Shown: positions 60,016 to 64,000 of the stretch, in pieces
How positions within the stretch are numbered: the first letter of the stretch is position 1
Layout of the letters: the number at the start of each line of letters is the position of its first letter
Notes under the pieces: generated by a model
What the model saw: the letters and a program-made list of their open reading frames with translations, nothing else
Database searches by the model: none
Told to the model about the DNA's origin: nothing
Translations under genes and position numbers: made by a program
Source of the DNA: Hymenobacter edaphi
GTDB lineage: Bacteria > Bacteroidota > Bacteroidia > Cytophagales > Hymenobacteraceae
Length of the DNA stretch: 64,000 nt
Assembly (NCBI RefSeq): GCF_003258365.1
Contig: NZ_QHKM01000001.1
Coordinates: 1,178,001 to 1,242,000 of the forward strand
Reading direction: 5' to 3'

Positions 60016-61341
60016 TTGACACCTTCTGAAATACAGTCCATCAAGCAGCGCTTCGGCATCATCGGCAACGCGCCGTCGCTGAACTTCGCCATCCAGGTGG
60101 CCGCGCAGGTGGCCCCGACCGACATGACCGTGCTCATCACGGGCGAAAGCGGCTCGGGCAAGGAATCGTTTTCCAAGATCATCCACGCCCTCTCCCCGCG
60201 CAAGCACGGGCAGTTTATTGCCGTCAACTGCGGCGCCATTCCGGAGGGCACCATTGATTCGGAGCTGTTCGGGCACGAAAAAGGCTCGTTTACCGGCGCC
60301 ACGGAAGCTCGTAAGGGCTACTTCGAGGTGACCAACGGCGGCACCATCTTCCTCGACGAAATCGGGGAAATGCCGCTGGGCACCCAGGCCCGCCTGCTGC
60401 GCGTGCTCGAAAACGGGGAGTTTATCCGCGTGGGCTCCAGCAAGGTGCAGAAAACCGACGTGCGCGTGGTGGCCGCCACCAACGTGAACCTGCTTAACGC
60501 CGTGCAGGAAGGCCGCTTCCGCGAGGACCTGTACTACCGCCTCAACACGGTGCCCATCACGGTGCCGCCGCTGCGCGAGCGGGGCGAGGATATCTACCTG
60601 CTGTTCCGCAAGTTCGCCACCGACTTCGCCGAGCGCTACCGCGTGAAGCCCATCACCCTCACGCCCGACGCCCAGCAGGAGCTGATGCGCTTCCGCTTCC
60701 CCGGCAACATCCGCCAGCTCAAGAACATAGCGGAGCAAATGTCGGTGCTGGAAACCGACCGCGAAATTGAGTCGCGCGGGCTGCGGCGCTACCTGCCGCA
60801 GGATCAGTCGTCGAACCTGCCGATGCTGCTGGGCGCCACCGCCGACGGCACGGCCCCGCAGGGCCTCTCGGAGCGCGACCTGCTCTACAAGGTGCTCTTC
60901 GACATGCGCCGCGACATGACCGACCTCAAGCGCCTGGTGCTGGAAGTGGCCGCCGGCGCGGCCCGCGGCGACGGCGGCGCCGGCCAAGCCCAGGAACTGG
61001 TGCGCCAGAACAGCCACCTCTTCACCAATGTGGGCAGCAACCTGAGCGTGACGCCCTACGACGGCGGCAGCCGCCTCGGCGGCCGCCCGACCGAATCGGC
61101 GGAGCCCTTTATCCTCAACGCCGAGCCAGCCGACGCCGACTACGTGGACGACGAGGTGCAGCGCGTAGAGGACATCACCCACGAGACCGAGGAGGAGAGC
61201 CTTTCGCTGGAAGCCAAGGAGAAGGAAATGATTATCAAGGCGCTCAAAAAGCACCACAACAAGCGCAAGTACGCCGCCCAGGACCTGGGTATCTCGGAAC
61301 GCACGCTCTACCGCAAGCTCAAGCAGTATGACCTGGAATAA
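60016..61341 (+). CDS. Sigma-54-interacting transcriptional activator (no receiver domain)
   Basis: The 441-residue protein is an AAA+ activator starting at TTG 60016 (MTPSEIQSIKQRFGIIG). The Walker A loop GESGSGKE lies at residues 43-50, the sigma-54 contact loop is GSFTGA (90-95; usual GAFTGA), Walker B is GGTIFLDEIGE (D114, E115) and the Fis-type HTH is RKYAAQDLGISERTLYRKLK at the C terminus. There is no receiver or sensor domain, so control must come from elsewhere. A linker of about 100 residues (about 300-400) with acidic stretches precedes the HTH. The lptE gene overlaps by 14 bp. Confidence 0.93.
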   Translation: MTPSEIQSIKQRFGIIGNAPSLNFAIQVAAQVAPTDMTVLITGESGSGKESFSKIIHALSPRKHGQFIAVNCGAIPEGTIDSELFGHEKGSFTGATEARKGYFEVTNGGTIFLDEIGEMPLGTQARLLRVLENGEFIRVGSSKVQKTDVRVVAATNVNLLNAVQEGRFREDLYYRLNTVPITVPPLRERGEDIYLLFRKFATDFAERYRVKPITLTPDAQQELMRFRFPGNIRQLKNIAEQMSVLETDREIESRGLRRYLPQDQSSNLPMLLGATADGTAPQGLSERDLLYKVLFDMRRDMTDLKRLVLEVAAGAARGDGGAGQAQELVRQNSHLFTNVGSNLSVTPYDGGSRLGGRPTESAEPFILNAEPADADYVDDEVQRVEDITHETEEESLSLEAKEKEMIIKALKKHHNKRKYAAQDLGISERTLYRKLKQYDLE

Positions 61342-61876
61342 GCACCGCGTGCTCCGCCCCTTCGTGCTGCTGACAGCGCTGCTGCTCAGCCTTTTGCCGC
61401 TGTCGGGCTGCGGGGTGTACTCCTTCACCGGCACCAGCATCGACTACACCCAGATCAAGACGTTCTCGATTGCGGTGTTTCAGAACAACGCCTCCAACGG
61501 CCCGTCCTTTCTGGCCCAGCGCCTCACCGAGGACATGAAGGACTACTTCCTGCGCAACACCACCCTGAAGCTGGTGCCCCGCGACGGGGATTTGCAGTTT
61601 GAGGGGCAGATTGTGGCCTACGACTTCGCGCCGGCGGCCATTCAGAGCACCAACGGGCAGGACCAGGCCGGCATCAACCGCCTCACCATTCAGGTGCGGG
61701 TGAAATTCACCAACACCAAGGACTCCAAGCAGGACTTCGAGCAGACGTTTCAGAGCAACGCCGACTTTCCGGCGGCCACCAACGTATCGAGCATCCTGAA
61801 CGACCCGGTGGCCAACCGCCGCATCACCGACCGCATCATCACCGACGCGTTCAATAAATCGGTGGCCAACTGGTAA
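61328..61876 (+). CDS. lptE: LPS-assembly lipoprotein LptE-like
   Basis: The 182-residue lipoprotein has a signal peptide with lipobox LSGC (Cys28) and the Bacteroidota LptE pattern: YSFTGTSIDYTQIKTFSIAV, LAQRLTEDMKDYFLRNTTLK and LVPRDGDLQFEGQIVAYDF. LptE plugs LptD at the outer membrane to insert lipopolysaccharide. It overlaps the activator gene upstream by 14 bp, an arrangement common in this phylum, with the next two genes leading to secG. Length is normal (about 170-180). Confidence 0.92.
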   Translation: MTWNKHRVLRPFVLLTALLLSLLPLSGCGVYSFTGTSIDYTQIKTFSIAVFQNNASNGPSFLAQRLTEDMKDYFLRNTTLKLVPRDGDLQFEGQIVAYDFAPAAIQSTNGQDQAGINRLTIQVRVKFTNTKDSKQDFEQTFQSNADFPAATNVSSILNDPVANRRITDRIITDAFNKSVANW

Positions 61877-62021
61877 GCGGGCGGTTTTTGGCTTGCCAAC
61901 CGGCTAAATTCCCGTATTGTTGCGGCCCCGTTTGGCAAATTCGCCCTCCCGCGTCTTTGTTGCAGTGGCTGACCGGATCCTATTCGCCGCGCCAGCCATT
62001 TAACAATCAACTCTTTAGCAG

Positions 62022-63563
62022 ATGAACCGCGCCTCCCTGTTGCACATCCTGGACCACGCCAGCGGCATTTCAGAAGCCGAAGTGCGGGAGTTGGAGCAAC
62101 TGGCCGCGGCCTTCCCCTACTGCCAGACGGCCCACCTGCTGCTGGCCAAAGCCGCCCACGACCGCGGCAGCATGCTGGCCGGGCAGCGCCTGCGCCGCGC
62201 CGCCACCTACGCCGCCGATCGGGAACTGCTGCGCGCCCTGATCGAGCAGCCGGCCGCCGCCGACCGGGTGGCCGTTGGTCCGGCTGCTGAAGCGGAAGTC
62301 CCAGCGGCCTCCTATTCTGCTACGTCCGCTGCGGGGGTTGTAGCCGTTCAGTCAGCGGACCAGGCTCCCAGTGCGGCCCCGCTGACCATTACCGAGGAGC
62401 CTGCGGTCAGCGAAGTCGCTCCCCCCGCTGCCGATCAGCTCACGGCGGATGAGCCAACTGCTACGCTTGATGCGCCGGCTGCTACTTCCGATGCGGAGTC
62501 CGATCTAGCCCTTGCAACGGAAGCAGAATCCCCCGCGGCTGAAACCTCAACAGCGGAGGCTGACTCAGCAGCCCAGGAGCTAGTATCGGATGAAACTACT
62601 GTTGCTGCTCCGACCGAAGCGGCCGGTGACACAACAGTCGGAGCCACAAATGAGGCCGCCTTGGATGCTGAATCAGCAGCTGCAATCGGCGCCGGTGAGG
62701 TAGCAGAAGCGCCCGTCAGCCTTGAAGCGGCGGGTATTGAGCCAGCTGCTACGAAGGTGGAACCCGCCGCCGACGAGCCCGTTGCCAACTTGGCACCCCC
62801 TGACGCGGAATCAGTATCAGCGGACGGCGCGCCCGAAACGGAAGCGACGCCTAAACCCGAAGCCGCCGCTGCGGAAACCGGCCTGATCAGTATTGGCGCA
62901 GCGGCCGTCGCTGTGCCGCCATCTTCCATAGCCCTGCTTGCCGCCGCGGCAGCAGCCGACGAGTTGCCCGCAGCCGCGCTGCCCATTCGGCCGCCGGTGG
63001 AAGCGGGCAGTTCCCGCTTCGAGTTCGGCCTGGGCGACGCGCCCGAACCCGGCCCGGCCTACCTGCTGCCCGAGCTGCCCGAGGCGCCTGCGCCCGGCAC
63101 CATCCCGCCCTACCGCGCCGACGAGCTGCTGGCCTACGCCCTGAGCAGCGGCAGCCGCTTCGGGGCCGCCCTCACCCCGCGCGACGCCGAGCTGACCCAC
63201 GACCTGCCCACCGCCGCCGCGTGGCATCCCGACGCGGCCCTGCAGGCCCACGCGGCCGCCCACCGCCCCGCCCTGCCCGCCGTGCCATCCTCGCTGGCGC
63301 TGATTGACAAGTTCTTGCGCAGTCAGCCGCGCATCAAAACCGCCCAGCGCCCCGCCCCGACCGACTCGCCGCAGGCCGATTTGTCGGTGCGCAGCACCAG
63401 CGCGGCGCCCAGCTTGGCATCCGAGAGCCTGGCCAAAATCATGGTCCGGCAGGGGAAAGTCGGGCGGGCCATTGAAATTTACGAGCAGCTCATGCAGCGG
63501 CAGCCGGAAAAAAAGGCGTATTTTGCCGCTCAAATTGACTTACTGAACCAACAACCGGAGTAG
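62022..63563 (+). CDS. Ala/Glu-rich protein with conserved ends, between lptE and secG
   Basis: The 513-residue protein has a conserved start, MNRASLLHILDHASGISEAE, with helical repeats (LEQLAAAFPYCQTAHLLLAK) up to about residue 85. A long low-complexity middle of Ala, Glu, Pro, Thr and Ser (about 90-340) follows. The conserved end is SESLAKIMVRQGKVGRAIEI, then YEQLMQRQPEKKAYFAAQID, a TPR-like helix pair. The two conserved ends and the lptE-X-secG order recur in Bacteroidota; the function is unknown. The middle is built of imperfect repeats of short acidic/alanine motifs. Its stop abuts the secG start. Confidence 0.75.
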   Translation: MNRASLLHILDHASGISEAEVRELEQLAAAFPYCQTAHLLLAKAAHDRGSMLAGQRLRRAATYAADRELLRALIEQPAAADRVAVGPAAEAEVPAASYSATSAAGVVAVQSADQAPSAAPLTITEEPAVSEVAPPAADQLTADEPTATLDAPAATSDAESDLALATEAESPAAETSTAEADSAAQELVSDETTVAAPTEAAGDTTVGATNEAALDAESAAAIGAGEVAEAPVSLEAAGIEPAATKVEPAADEPVANLAPPDAESVSADGAPETEATPKPEAAAAETGLISIGAAAVAVPPSSIALLAAAAAADELPAAALPIRPPVEAGSSRFEFGLGDAPEPGPAYLLPELPEAPAPGTIPPYRADELLAYALSSGSRFGAALTPRDAELTHDLPTAAAWHPDAALQAHAAAHRPALPAVPSSLALIDKFLRSQPRIKTAQRPAPTDSPQADLSVRSTSAAPSLASESLAKIMVRQGKVGRAIEIYEQLMQRQPEKKAYFAAQIDLLNQQPE

Positions 63564-63977
63564 ATGTACACCGCTATTATTGTCATTGCCCTCTTCGTCT
63601 GCTTGCTGCTGGCCCTGGTGGTGCTGGCCCAAAACTCGAAGGGCGGCGGCCTGGCCGGTGGCTTCTCGGCCGGCGGCACGGCCCAGCTCATGGGCGTAAA
63701 GCGCACCGGCGACCTGCTGGAGCGCCTGACCTGGGGCTTCGCCATTGCCCTGATGGTACTGGCTCTGGGCTCGCACGTGGTGCTGAGCACCTCGGGCAAC
63801 GGCCCGGTGCGCAGCGTGAACCAGCAGAAGGCCATGGAGGCCCGCCTGCCCGCTGCCCCGCCCGTAACCGCCCCCGGCGCTCCGGCTCCCGGTGGTGCTG
63901 CCGCTCCGGCCCAGCCGGGCGCTACGGCTCCGGCAGCAACTCAGCCCGCTGCGCCGGCCACGGCCCCGGCTCAGTAA
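63564..63977 (+). CDS. secG: Preprotein translocase subunit SecG
   Basis: The 137-residue protein has two transmembrane helices (residues 2-22 and about 52-73) around the conserved QNSKGGGLAGGFSAGG loop, as in SecG of the SecYEG channel. It has an unusually long C-terminal tail rich in Pro and Ala (about residues 90-137), variable in the family. Its ATG directly follows the stop of the preceding gene (TAG-ATG), so the two are co-translated. It promotes protein export through the inner membrane. The last 23 bp of the window hold no gene. Confidence 0.94.
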   Translation: MYTAIIVIALFVCLLLALVVLAQNSKGGGLAGGFSAGGTAQLMGVKRTGDLLERLTWGFAIALMVLALGSHVVLSTSGNGPVRSVNQQKAMEARLPAAPPVTAPGAPAPGGAAAPAQPGATAPAATQPAAPATAPAQ

Positions 63978-64000
63978 TCCGCTTCGCCCCGCTTCAGACC

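Overview
This window is about 64 kb of a high-GC chromosome from a member of the Bacteroidota, most likely a Hymenobacter or close relative (Cytophagales). The reasons are the lineage-typical -7 promoter box (TAnnTTTG or TAnnTTCG) in front of many genes, type III glutamine synthetase, the long form of IspG, a LytTR two-component system, DUF6728- and DUF6770-like proteins, a SMUG2-type glycosylase, a Porin_10-like protein, the lptE to secG gene order, and the small dispersed palindromic repeats common in this group. No rRNA or tRNA gene, CRISPR array, complete insertion sequence or prophage is visible. The content is mainly chromosomal housekeeping with short accessory insertions.

Layout. 1-7 kb: the end of an SF1 helicase, a SlyD-like isomerase, small envelope proteins, an adenosine deaminase-like protein of lower GC, an ACP phosphodiesterase-like protein, a PNPOx-fold protein and a CrtA-like protein. 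A candidate small RNA with its own promoter and terminator lies antisense at 6937-7056. 7-17 kb: two unknown small proteins, leuS, an NmrA-like reductase with its Rrf2 regulator and two matching operators, MmcQ/YjbR, a DUF6728 protein, a GNAT enzyme and two tandem secreted paralogs. 17-21 kb: an overlapping kinase-kinase-LytTR regulator operon in which one kinase has lost the phosphoacceptor histidine. 21-30 kb: two HAD phosphatases, a GIY-YIG and unknown-gene segment bounded by perfect 47-bp inverted repeats, ispG carrying an in-frame repeat insertion, a gene cut by an in-frame TGA, a MarR regulator and two oxidoreductases.

30-47 kb: a paired DUF1399-like and Cys/Gly-tailed protein operon, glnA (type III) with tandem terminators, an LTA-synthase-like sulfatase, pirin, mtaB, a probably self-regulated HTH protein, a MacB-type permease, a secreted protein often mislabelled asparagine synthetase B, a lipoprotein and a GH2 glycosidase. 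46-57 kb: miaE, a Porin_10-like outer membrane protein overlapping lpxK, a SMUG2-like glycosylase, a NIF3 and zinc-ribbon pair, a DUF3808/TPR protein overlapping a pabB-like gene, a cupin and an AraC regulator. 58-64 kb: miaB, a four-helix-bundle (S23) gene framed by inverted repeats, a sigma-54-type activator, lptE, an Ala/Glu-rich protein and secG.

Recurring functions are tRNA position-37 modification (miaB, miaE, mtaB) and outer-envelope biogenesis (lpxK, lptE, porin, secG). The strongest unexplained signals are the candidate sRNA, the kinase lacking its histidine with nearby LytTR-like direct repeats, the paired Rrf2 operators, and several inverted-repeat elements, one of them inside the ispG reading frame.
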